A stretch of 13,740 bases of DNA from Spirochaetales bacterium (GTDB taxonomy: Bacteria; Spirochaetota; Spirochaetia; Sphaerochaetales; Sphaerochaetaceae): contig JALFYG010000116.1 of the NCBI GenBank assembly GCA_022784805.1, positions 1-13,740 of the forward strand, read 5' to 3'. This document shows positions 1 to 6,398 of this stretch, piece by piece; position 1 is the stretch's first letter; each line of letters starts with the position of its first letter. The translations under genes and the position numbers were made by a program. The notes beneath the pieces were generated by a model. The model made no database searches, had not been told where the DNA came from, and saw only the letters and a list, made by a program, of their open reading frames with translations.

Positions 1-60
1 CTCCTCATCCATGGGCAAAAAAGAGCTGAAAAGCTAAGGGAAATATATCAAAGAAAGTGA
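1..60 (+). CDS. Possible C-terminal end of an upstream gene (partial)
   Basis: From base 1 the first frame reads 19 codons to TGA at 58-60 and ends ...AEKLREIYQRK, a charged, helix-like tail of the kind common at protein C-termini. A second plus frame is also open, from base 2 to TAA at 35-37 (ending ...KKELKS), so the true frame cannot be fixed from so little sequence. The position fits a gene converging on oppA, with the hairpin at 83-110 between them. No family can be assigned. Confidence 0.3.
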   Translation, partial: LLIHGQKRAEKLREIYQRK

Positions 61-82
61 ATTGCTTCCTTATATACTTATA

Positions 83-110
83 AAGGCCTTCCCGGTCAAA
101 GGAAGGCCTT
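83..110. terminator. Hairpin between convergent genes, candidate terminator
   Basis: AAGGCCTTCC (83-92) and GGAAGGCCTT (101-110) form a perfect 10-bp inverted repeat with an 8-nt loop. It starts 18 bp past the oppA stop on the minus strand and 22 bp past the stop at 58-60 on the plus strand. Neither side has a real T-tract (TATAAGTATATA on the minus side), so it is not a textbook intrinsic terminator. Its place between two gene ends suggests a bidirectional terminator or an mRNA 3'-end stabiliser. Confidence 0.55.
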
Positions 111-128
111 CACTATAAGAGATATCTC

Positions 129-1916
129 TTAGTTGATGGAAGTGTACATAAAGTACTTATATCCGAGTGGGTTGGAGAAGAAGCCTTCAACCTTGTCAGA
201 GAGCATGTAGATATCTGTATAGAAGTAGAGAGGAACGATACAGCCTGTGCTCATCAAGAGATCTTCTGCTCTGTGCATAAGCTCTGTTCTGACTTCTGGA
301 TCTGTGCAAGTCTTGATGATGGAGATAATGACATCATATGTCTCAGCCCATGTACCGTTTTCAACCTTGACATCATATCCGAGGTCTGTGATATCCAATG
401 AGTAGAGCTTGAGATCCTTGTGTGCACCCTTACCATACTGGACATCGTTGTTACCAGAAGCTGTAACCCACATGTCGAGGAAGGAGATAGGATCGTTGTA
501 GTCAGCGAGCCATCCGTTTCTAGCAACAGAATAGTCTCCGTTCTTTCTTGTGTTGAGGAAGGTGTTCCATTCCTGGTTGACAAGGTTCATTGTGATACCC
601 ACGGAAGCGAATGCGCTCTGGATGTATTCACCAATTGCCTTGTGGCCTGAAGATGTGTTGTAAAGGTATGTGAGTGATGGGAAGTTTGTGAAAGAGTATG
701 TCTTCTCATCGAAGTTGTAGTACTTCTTGAGAGTCTCTACTGCTGCAGCAAAGTTAGCTTCGAAAGCTTCTTCGCTTACATCGTAGTAGCCATAGTAGCT
801 CTTATCTGTACCACCAGCTGTCTGATAGAACTGTGATCCATCAGCGTTTGTCATACCCATAGCGACGAAGGAAGAAGCAGGAACCTGTCCAGCCTGTCCG
901 ATTTCGTCACAGATGTAGTTTCTGTCGAGGATGAGGGAGAGAGCATTTCTGATTTCAGCCTTAGCCTTTTCAGCTGCTTCGCCTGTGAGGCCGCTTCCAG
1001 CAGGAAGGATGTCTTCGTTGATGTTCCAGCAGACATAGTATGTTCCGATCTGTCCTGCAACAACAAGTTCATTTGGATACTGGACCTTGAGAGCTGGGAT
1101 TTCTTCGTTTGGAACATCGTCGATGAGGAGCCAGTCGCCATTCTTGAAGTTAGAAAGCATGTTGTTGGCGTCATCGGAGAGATAGAACTTGATTTCATCC
1201 ATTGTGACCTGATCGGCATCCGGGTGGTCAGCATTCTTTGTAAGTGTGATTACAGAGTTGTGTTCCCAAGTTGTGAGCTTATACATACCGTTTGAGATGT
1301 ATGTAGAAGGATCTGTCGCCCAAGATTCGTTGGAGACGACATCTTCTCTAACTGGGAAGTATGCTGGGAATGCAAGGAGTTCGTTCCAATAAGCGACATA
1401 GTTTGCAAGAGTTACTTCCAGTGTCTTGTCATCAAGAGCCTTGACAGCGAGATCATCTGGATATCCCTTGACTACTTCGAACATATAACCATAGTCTGCA
1501 CCAAGCTCTGTACCAGCTGCTCTCTTCCAAGCGAATTCGAAGTCGCCAGCTGTAACAGCCTTGCCGTCAGACCACTTCATGTCACGGATTGTGTATGTGT
1601 ATGTGATAGTTCCATCAGCATTTTCAACGCCTTCTGGGAGAGATTCAGCAGCATCAGCAACGATAACGAGGTTGCCTGAAGCATCCTGATCCCACTTAGC
1701 AAGACCGGAGAAAAGGTGAGCTGTGAGAGTAGCGCCGTCAACTGCACTGTTAAGAGCTGGGTCGATTGAGTCCGGCTCGGAAGCAATACATACGGAAATA
1801 GATGATGGTCCTTTTGCTGTTGCTGTTGTAGTTGTCTTTGGAGCTTCTGATGAGCCCTGGGCAAATACAGAAGCAATGACTGTAAGAGCAAGAAGGATTG
1901 CAATTGTCTTCTTCAT
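129..1916 (-). CDS. oppA: Oligopeptide ABC transporter, periplasmic substrate-binding protein (OppA)
   Basis: This is a family 5 extracellular solute-binding protein of 595 residues that captures peptides in the periplasm and hands them to the OppBCDF importer encoded just upstream. The start is the ATG at 1914-1916, preceded by AAGGAG at good spacing. An open frame continues to 1973, but those 19 extra codons lie in the leader and come before a normal signal peptide. Residues 1-19 are MKK, a hydrophobic core, and then VFA|Q, a signal peptidase I site. No cysteine follows, so it should be a soluble periplasmic protein and not a lipoprotein, as expected in a diderm. A low-complexity Ser/Thr/Ala linker follows. 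The family block with YTYTIRD...WSDGK...TAGDFEFAW is clear. It is somewhat longer than E. coli OppA (543 aa). It is probably transcribed alone from the promoter near 2046. The ligand cannot be told from sequence; dipeptide or another peptide specificity is possible. Confidence 0.92.
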   Translation of the reverse strand: MKKTIAILLALTVIASVFAQGSSEAPKTTTTATAKGPSSISVCIASEPDSIDPALNSAVDGATLTAHLFSGLAKWDQDASGNLVIVADAAESLPEGVENADGTITYTYTIRDMKWSDGKAVTAGDFEFAWKRAAGTELGADYGYMFEVVKGYPDDLAVKALDDKTLEVTLANYVAYWNELLAFPAYFPVREDVVSNESWATDPSTYISNGMYKLTTWEHNSVITLTKNADHPDADQVTMDEIKFYLSDDANNMLSNFKNGDWLLIDDVPNEEIPALKVQYPNELVVAGQIGTYYVCWNINEDILPAGSGLTGEAAEKAKAEIRNALSLILDRNYICDEIGQAGQVPASSFVAMGMTNADGSQFYQTAGGTDKSYYGYYDVSEEAFEANFAAAVETLKKYYNFDEKTYSFTNFPSLTYLYNTSSGHKAIGEYIQSAFASVGITMNLVNQEWNTFLNTRKNGDYSVARNGWLADYNDPISFLDMWVTASGNNDVQYGKGAHKDLKLYSLDITDLGYDVKVENGTWAETYDVIISIIKTCTDPEVRTELMHRAEDLLMSTGCIVPLYFYTDIYMLSDKVEGFFSNPLGYKYFMYTSIN

Positions 1917-2005
1917 AATATTCTCCTTATAAAAGAGTGATGCTAACAAAAATACAGTAACTAGTTGAAACATTCAATATGCCGACATGTCAAAATACAC
2001 TTTTT

Positions 2006-2019
2006 CGCATAATTATGCA
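2006..2019. promoter_or_regulatory. Palindromic candidate operator in the oppA leader
   Basis: CGCATAATTATGCA contains a perfect 12-bp palindrome (GCATAATTATGC, 2007-2018). It lies 20-33 bp downstream of the start point predicted from the -10 at 2046-2051, a position suited to a repressor roadblock. A 14-mer with one difference (CGCATAAATATGCA) sits at the oppB/aroA control region, 6301-6314. The form is TGCAT-RWWY-ATGCA with one mismatch and resembles arginine-repressor (ARG) boxes. The regulator itself is not in the window. Confidence 0.5.
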
Positions 2020-2045
2020 CATAAAATTCATTCAAAACAGTTACT

Positions 2046-2054
2046 ATTATAACA
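2046..2054 (-). promoter_or_regulatory. oppA promoter, extended -10
   Basis: Read on the minus strand this is TGTTATAAT, a perfect TATAAT with the TGn extension. No good -35 hexamer is present; the best match at 18-bp spacing is GCAACA. An extended -10 can work without one. Predicted start near 2039, giving a leader of about 120 nt that contains the palindrome at 2006-2019. An imperfect inverted repeat TTCTC-N10-GAGAA lies upstream at 2064-2083. Confidence 0.55.
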
Positions 2055-2089
2055 AAGTCATCATTCTCTTGTTGCAAGGAGAACAATTA

Positions 2090-2122
2090 ATGACAAAAAA
2101 GACAGATTCCATATTTGAATAA
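2090..2122 (+). other. Ten-codon ORF with a strong ribosome-binding site, opposite to oppA
   Basis: AAGGAG at 2076-2081 is followed after 8 nt by ATG (2090) and a 10-residue frame, MTKKTDSIFE, ending TAA at 2120-2122. The spacing is ideal for translation. A possible plus-strand -10 (TATTAT or TATAAC, 2045-2053) overlaps the oppA -10 on the other strand, but there is no clear -35. It could be a leader peptide, a small-RNA start, a gene remnant, or chance. Nothing similar is recognised. Confidence 0.18.
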
Positions 2123-2159
2123 ACATGGGTCATTTAAGTCAAAATGATATTAGTTTCTT

Positions 2160-2193
2160 AAAAATCCCGTAGGCTCCATAAGAATCTACGGGA
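2160..2193 (-). terminator. Intrinsic terminator of the oppBCDF operon
   Basis: On the minus strand TCCCGTAG and CTACGGGA form a perfect 8-bp GC-rich stem around a 13-nt loop, and TTTTT follows directly (2160-2164). It begins about 20 nt after the oppF stop. This separates oppBCDF from oppA. Confidence 0.85.
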
Positions 2194-2213
2194 CTGTAAA
2201 AACAGAGTGTTTT

Positions 2214-3191
2214 TCAGTTAATCTCAGCCGTTCTATGACAAGCGACAAAGTGGCCTTTTGAAACCTCCTTGAACTCTGGCATGCTCTCGGCGCACTTATC
2301 GGTAGCGAAACGGCAGCGAGTGCGGAAAGGACAACCTGACGGAGCGTTCAATGGAGATGGGATATCTCCGGAGAGAACGATTCTCTGGTTTGCCCTGGCC
2401 TTCTTCGGATCCGGCTCTGGAACAGAAGACAAGAGAGACTGGGAGTATGGGTGGAGAGGATGGTTGTAAATCTCTTCTGCGGATGCCAGCTCAACCATCT
2501 TTCCAAGGTACATGACAGCAATTCTGTCGGAAATATGTCTTACTACCAATAAGTCGTGGGCGATGAAGAGATATGTAAGCCCAAACTTATCCTGTAGCTC
2601 ATCAAACATATTGATGACCTGTGCCTGAATTGAAACGTCGAGGGCGGATACAGGCTCGTCACAGACGATAAACTCTGGGTTTACCGCCAATGCTCTTGCG
2701 ATTCCGATTCTCTGACGCTGGCCACCGCTGAACTCGTGGGCATAGCGGGCTGCATGCTCACTGTTGAGACCTACATAATCCATCAGTTCCAAAACCCTCT
2801 CCTGACGCTCTTCCTTATTGGAATACATCTTGTGTATATCCAATGGCTCAGCGATGATGTCGGCAACCGTCATACGGGGGTTCAAGGATGAATAAGGATC
2901 CTGGAACACCATGGTGGCTTTGGTTCTGTACTCCTGCATGGTGGACTTATCAACTTTCTTGCCATTAAAGATGACCTCTCCTGCCGTAGGCTTATAGAGG
3001 TGGAGAATAGATCTGCCGGCAGTAGTCTTTCCACATCCCGATTCACCGACTAGGCCTAAGGTTTCACCTTTATGGATGGAAAAGGAGATGTCATCCACGG
3101 CCTTCAGGGGCTTTGTCTTAAACATGCCCATGTTTATGTCGAAGTATTGCTTAAGGTGTTTTACTTCCACAAGAGTCTTTTCTTCGCTCAT
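2214..3191 (-). CDS. oppF: Oligopeptide ABC transporter ATP-binding protein OppF
   Basis: This is the second of two ATPase subunits that drive peptide import at the inner face of the cytoplasmic membrane, 325 residues (E. coli OppF is 334). Walker A is GESGCGKT at 49-56. The ABC signature FSGGQRQR and Walker B VCDEPVSALD follow. The C-terminal oligopeptide/dipeptide transporter domain carries GCPFRTRC and four cysteines at 287, 293, 300 and 318. The start ATG (3189-3191) overlaps the oppD stop as ATGA and has AAGGAGG seven bases upstream, so translation is probably coupled to oppD. It is the last gene of the operon; the terminator at 2160-2193 follows. OppF rather than OppD is inferred from its promoter-distal position and its closer match to the OppF/DppF subtype (GESGCGKTT). 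Confidence 0.93.
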   Translation of the reverse strand: MSEEKTLVEVKHLKQYFDINMGMFKTKPLKAVDDISFSIHKGETLGLVGESGCGKTTAGRSILHLYKPTAGEVIFNGKKVDKSTMQEYRTKATMVFQDPYSSLNPRMTVADIIAEPLDIHKMYSNKEERQERVLELMDYVGLNSEHAARYAHEFSGGQRQRIGIARALAVNPEFIVCDEPVSALDVSIQAQVINMFDELQDKFGLTYLFIAHDLLVVRHISDRIAVMYLGKMVELASAEEIYNHPLHPYSQSLLSSVPEPDPKKARANQRIVLSGDIPSPLNAPSGCPFRTRCRFATDKCAESMPEFKEVSKGHFVACHRTAEIN

Positions 3192-4204
3192 GCCTGGGCC
3201 TCCTTTCCGAGAACTTTTGCAGTTCCATCTTCAATACAGTCTTTTACGTTCATCCAACATCCTGAAATATGGTCGTCGTTGATTCTCATTCTTTCAGGTC
3301 TTTCAGAGAGACAAATCTTCAAAGCTTTGTCACAGCGAGGCGCAAATGGGCATCCCTTCGGCATATTCAAAAGGTCGATCGGAGTACCGGAAATAGGCTT
3401 AAGTCTCTTACCTGCTGTATCCTGTGTAGGAATAGATCTCAAAAGTCCTTTTGTATACTCGTGTTTAGGGTTATAGAAGATCTCGTCTGCAGTGCCCTGC
3501 TCACAAATGGAACCGGCATACATGACGATGACTTCGTCACACATCTGCGCAACTACTCCAAGATCATGGGTGATCATGATGATTGCCATGCCAAGTTTCT
3601 TCTGCAAATCCTTCATCAGATCAAGAATCTGGGCCTGGATTGTGACGTCCAAAGCTGTTGTAGGCTCGTCGGCAATGAGAATGTCTGGTTCGCAGGCAAG
3701 AGCCATGGCGATCATTACCCTCTGTCTCATACCACCGGAGAACTCATAAGGATACTGCTTCATTCTCTTCTCCGGCTCGTTGACGTTGACAAGCTTCAAC
3801 ATCTCAACGGCTCTCTCCCAAGCTTCCTTCTTGTTTCTGTCTGTGTGGAGCATGATGGCTTCCACAAGCTGATGGCCGATGGTATATGTAGGGTTAAGGG
3901 ATGTCATAGGGTCCTGGAAGATGATGGACACCTTGCCGCCTCTGATGTGCTTCATGACGTTCTCCCCTGCACCGACCAATTCCTGTCCGTCAATCTTGAT
4001 GGATGAACCTTCCTTGATCTTTCCTGTGGTTGCAAGAATCTGCATGATTGAATATGCAGTTACAGACTTTCCTGATCCTGATTCTCCTACAATACCCAGA
4101 ACCTTTCCATGGTCAAGGTTGAAAGATACTCCGTTTACTGCCCTGACTTCTCCTGCATCGGTAAAGAAGCTTGTCTGAAGATTTCTTACTTCTAATAATG
4201 CCAT
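3188..4204 (-). CDS. oppD: Oligopeptide ABC transporter ATP-binding protein OppD
   Basis: This is the first ATPase subunit of the Opp importer, 338 residues (E. coli OppD is 337). Walker A is GESGSGKS at 40-47; the signature FSGGMRQR and Walker B IADEPTTALD follow. The C-terminal domain has GCPFAPRC and cysteines at 285, 291, 298 and 316, in the same spacing as OppF. In at least one OppD homologue (mycobacterial OppABCD) C-terminal cysteines of this kind bind a 4Fe-4S cluster; that this protein does so is inference. The start ATG at 4202-4204 has AGGAGG five bases upstream. It begins 11 bp after the oppC stop, and its own stop overlaps the oppF start by 4 bp. It pairs with OppF to form the nucleotide-binding dimer. 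Confidence 0.94.
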   Translation of the reverse strand: MALLEVRNLQTSFFTDAGEVRAVNGVSFNLDHGKVLGIVGESGSGKSVTAYSIMQILATTGKIKEGSSIKIDGQELVGAGENVMKHIRGGKVSIIFQDPMTSLNPTYTIGHQLVEAIMLHTDRNKKEAWERAVEMLKLVNVNEPEKRMKQYPYEFSGGMRQRVMIAMALACEPDILIADEPTTALDVTIQAQILDLMKDLQKKLGMAIIMITHDLGVVAQMCDEVIVMYAGSICEQGTADEIFYNPKHEYTKGLLRSIPTQDTAGKRLKPISGTPIDLLNMPKGCPFAPRCDKALKICLSERPERMRINDDHISGCWMNVKDCIEDGTAKVLGKEAQA

Positions 4205-4215
4205 ATCTTCCTCCT

Positions 4216-5280
4216 TTAACCGTTGAGCTTTGGATCGAATGCGTCTCTCAGACCATCACCGAAGAGGTTCAGGGAGAGAACGATAAGTGAAATCATTACA
4301 GCTGGGATGACCAGTCTTGACGGATAGCTGTACATTCCGTTGAGAGCGTCTGATGCAAGTGAGCCCAAGCTAGGCATTGGGGCGTTTACACCAAGGCCAA
4401 GGAATGAGAGATAGCTTTCCGTGAAGATGGCAGATGGAATCTGGAGAGCTGTGGAGATGATTATGACAGAAATACAGTTAGGAAGAAGGTGCTTCATGAT
4501 GACCCACTTTCCCTTTGCACCTGCAGTGCGGGATGCAAGGACATATTCCTGCTCTCTCAAGGAGAGAATCTGACCTCTGATCTGACGTGACATTGATACC
4601 CAGTACAAGAGACCGAAGACAATGAAGAGGGAGATGATATTACTACCGATCTTCTCAAATACTGTGCCTTCCAATACTTTTGAGAGTGGTTCACGGATGA
4701 CAGAAGCCAACAAAATGACCATAAGCATGTCTGGAAGTGAGTATATGACGTCTACGATTCTCATTATTACAAGGTCCACTTTGCCTCCGAAATATCCTGA
4801 GATACTACCAACGGTGAGACCGATGAGAAGAACGATGATGGAAGCGAAGAAACCGACTGCGAGGCTGATTCTTGTTCCATATATTATTCTTATAAAGTAG
4901 TCACGCCCCGCGCTGTCCGTTCCGAAGACATGAGGGAATACCTTCTCTCCTGCTTCTATTCGTTTCAGCTCCGTCTTACCATACTCGAATGGCTTGAGGT
5001 TCTTGTATGAAGAATCTACAGGCTTACCTGGTGTTACACCAAGCTGAGTGTCGTAGGCATAGGGCCAGAAGAATGGGATGATGATACAACCCAATGTGAT
5101 TATTACGATGATAAAGAATGACACCACGGCCACTTTGTTCTTCTTAAAGCGCTTTACACCATCTCTGAAGAAAGTAGTGGAGGGTCTCATCTGTACAAGG
5201 TATTCTTTTTCCTTATCAGTAGCAGGTCTGAAGTCACCTAGATCCTGCTGAATGCTGAATGGTTTGTTTCTATTTAACAT
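4216..5280 (-). CDS. oppC: Oligopeptide ABC transporter permease OppC
   Basis: This is an inner-membrane permease subunit that forms the peptide channel with OppB, 354 residues. A cytoplasmic N-terminal tail of about 48 residues precedes the first membrane helix (about 50-72). A hydrophilic periplasmic stretch of about 55 residues follows, then HVFGTDSAGRDYFIRIIYGTR, the usual entry into the BPD_transp_1 core with its remaining helices. The EAA coupling loop that contacts the ATPases reads RTAGAKGKWVIMKHLLPN. The extra length against E. coli OppC (302) lies in the N-terminal tail and the first periplasmic loop, a difference often seen in OppC_N-type permeases. The start ATG (5278-5280) has AGGAGG nine bases upstream, and the gap to the oppB stop is 14 bp. 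Confidence 0.93.
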   Translation of the reverse strand: MLNRNKPFSIQQDLGDFRPATDKEKEYLVQMRPSTTFFRDGVKRFKKNKVAVVSFFIIVIITLGCIIIPFFWPYAYDTQLGVTPGKPVDSSYKNLKPFEYGKTELKRIEAGEKVFPHVFGTDSAGRDYFIRIIYGTRISLAVGFFASIIVLLIGLTVGSISGYFGGKVDLVIMRIVDVIYSLPDMLMVILLASVIREPLSKVLEGTVFEKIGSNIISLFIVFGLLYWVSMSRQIRGQILSLREQEYVLASRTAGAKGKWVIMKHLLPNCISVIIISTALQIPSAIFTESYLSFLGLGVNAPMPSLGSLASDALNGMYSYPSRLVIPAVMISLIVLSLNLFGDGLRDAFDPKLNG

Positions 5281-5294
5281 CTACTCTATCCTCC

Positions 5295-6224
5295 TCAGCT
5301 GAAATCGATTCTCGGATCCACAATCTTATAGAGGATATCGGAAATGAGATTCATTATGACGATAAGGGAAGCCAATATAATGGTAGTTCCCATGATCAGA
5401 GGATAGTCTCTGTTGATGATTGACTGTACAAATGCTCGTCCGATGCCAGGAACAGCGAAGATCTGTTCGACTACAAGGCTTCCTGTGACGATGTAGGCAA
5501 GCATTGGGCCTACATATGTGATGACAGGAATCAAGGCATTCTTCAAGGCATGGCCGAAGATGATCTTTACAGGAGCGACACCCTTTGCACGTGCCGTGCG
5601 GATATAGTCCTGACCAAGAACATCAAGCATACTTGAACGGGTAAGCCTGATGACATGGGCCATTGGGGAGAGGCCGAGAGTTATGATAGGGAGGATCAAC
5701 CCCTTTGCTGTCTCACCGTTGGCAGGAACCCAGCCCAGCTTTACGGAGAATAACAAAAGAAGCAGCGACCCCATGATAAACGATGGCATAGAGACGAAGG
5801 CCGTGGAAATAACCATGATGATTCTATCAAAGATAGTATTTCTTCTAAGTGCAGCCACAGCTCCCAAAACAACGCCTACAACTGTGGCCCAAGCCGCAGC
5901 TATAAGACCCAATTTTGCAGAAGTCTTGAGACCATCCTTTATGATGTCTATGACCATTCTTCCTCTCTGCTTGAGAGATGGTCCAAAATCAAATTTAGTG
6001 AATGCATCCACCAAATAAGTCCAATACTGTTCCATTAGTGGCTTATCAAGACCATATTTAGCTTCCAAAGCAGCCTGAACTGCAGGGGTAACGGCTTTCT
6101 CACTGGCAAAAGGTCCACCAGGGACAAAGTGCATTACAAAGAAAGTAATGGTCAAAACAATCCATACCGTCAGAACAGCAAGCAATACTCTTTTGATAAT
6201 GTAACTTAATGTTTTCGAATTCAC
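5295..6224 (-). CDS. oppB: Oligopeptide ABC transporter permease OppB
   Basis: This is the first gene of the oppBCDF operon and a permease subunit of 309 residues (E. coli OppB is 306). A membrane helix at about 11-31 runs into FFVMHFVPGGPF, a hallmark of OppB/DppB N-termini. A periplasmic segment and the BPD_transp_1 domain follow, with EAA loop TARAKGVAPVKIIFGHALKN and the family C-terminus DILYKIVDPRIDF. The start is GTG (6222-6224). No later methionine is compatible with an intact first helix. The ribosome site is weak (AGGCAGG 6-7 bases upstream), unlike oppC, oppD and oppF. A good promoter lies at 6266-6294, giving a leader of about 35 nt. Confidence 0.93.
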   Translation of the reverse strand: MNSKTLSYIIKRVLLAVLTVWIVLTITFFVMHFVPGGPFASEKAVTPAVQAALEAKYGLDKPLMEQYWTYLVDAFTKFDFGPSLKQRGRMVIDIIKDGLKTSAKLGLIAAAWATVVGVVLGAVAALRRNTIFDRIIMVISTAFVSMPSFIMGSLLLLLFSVKLGWVPANGETAKGLILPIITLGLSPMAHVIRLTRSSMLDVLGQDYIRTARAKGVAPVKIIFGHALKNALIPVITYVGPMLAYIVTGSLVVEQIFAVPGIGRAFVQSIINRDYPLIMGTTIILASLIVIMNLISDILYKIVDPRIDFS

Positions 6225-6265
6225 GCTTTTGCCTGCCTGTTTGACCCGTAGGTAATATGGGGCGA

Positions 6266-6294
6266 ACTATAGCATATTATCCATTTTCCTTCAA
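6266..6294 (-). promoter_or_regulatory. oppB promoter
   Basis: On the minus strand the -35 is TTGAAG (6289-6294), then a 17-bp spacer ending in TGC, then the -10 TATAGT (6266-6271): an extended -10 with a near-consensus -35. Predicted start near 6259. The palindrome at 6301-6314 ends six bases upstream of the -35. Confidence 0.75.
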
Positions 6295-6300
6295 GAACTA

Positions 6301-6314
6301 CGCATAAATATGCA
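6301..6314. promoter_or_regulatory. Palindromic candidate operator between oppB and aroA
   Basis: CGCATAAATATGCA (inverted repeat GCATA-AA-TATGC) matches the oppA-leader site at 2006-2019 at 13 of 14 bases. It lies about 42-55 bp upstream of the predicted oppB start and about 85-98 bp upstream of the predicted aroA start. A degenerate second copy may follow at 6321-6335 (half-sites TGAAT and CTGCA, with a 5-nt instead of 4-nt centre), roughly two helical turns away. Paired boxes at this spacing are known for arginine repressors. Confidence 0.5.
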
Positions 6315-6385
6315 TCTTAATGAATAAAATCTGCATAGGCTTTGGGGTTTTTCTGTGAGAGATTTATTTATCCTTTCTTTTTCAA

Positions 6386-6391
6386 TATAAT
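6386..6391 (+). promoter_or_regulatory. Candidate -10 of the aroA operon, implying a leaderless mRNA
   Basis: TATAAT stands seven bases before the ATG of aroA (6399), so a start 7-8 bases downstream of the -10 would fall on or next to the A of the ATG. The -35 region at 17-bp spacing (TTTATT) is weak and there is no TGn extension. No Shine-Dalgarno sequence lies upstream of the ATG. Confidence 0.45.
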
Positions 6392-6398
6392 GAATGCC

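Noticed and set aside
1..12. Minus-strand ATG at 12 starting a gene that runs off the left edge
   Set aside because: No Shine-Dalgarno sequence precedes it and only four codons are visible; the plus-strand gene end fits the convergent hairpin better.
1917..1973. Longer oppA start that would add 19 residues upstream
   Set aside because: The ATG at 1916 has a strong AAGGAG site and begins a standard signal peptide; the extra part lies in the leader.
1988..1993. Perfect TTGACA -35 on the minus strand upstream of oppA
   Set aside because: No acceptable -10 lies 16-18 bp downstream (TTTCAA and neighbours), so the extended -10 at 2046-2054 is the better promoter.
2194..2205. Small inverted repeat CTGT-AAAA-ACAG after oppF
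   Set aside because: A 4-bp AT-centred stem is too weak to call beside the clear terminator at 2160-2193.
3269..4006. A 245-codon open frame on the plus strand opposite oppD
   Set aside because: It lies wholly antisense to a clear ABC ATPase gene, has no family features and no ribosome site; it is a by-product of oppD codon use.
6342..6398. Extended aroA start from TTG at 6342
   Set aside because: It adds a Phe-rich segment unlike any EPSP synthase, has no ribosome site, and would contain the -10 element; MKIPPVKLSG at 6399 is the family N-terminus.
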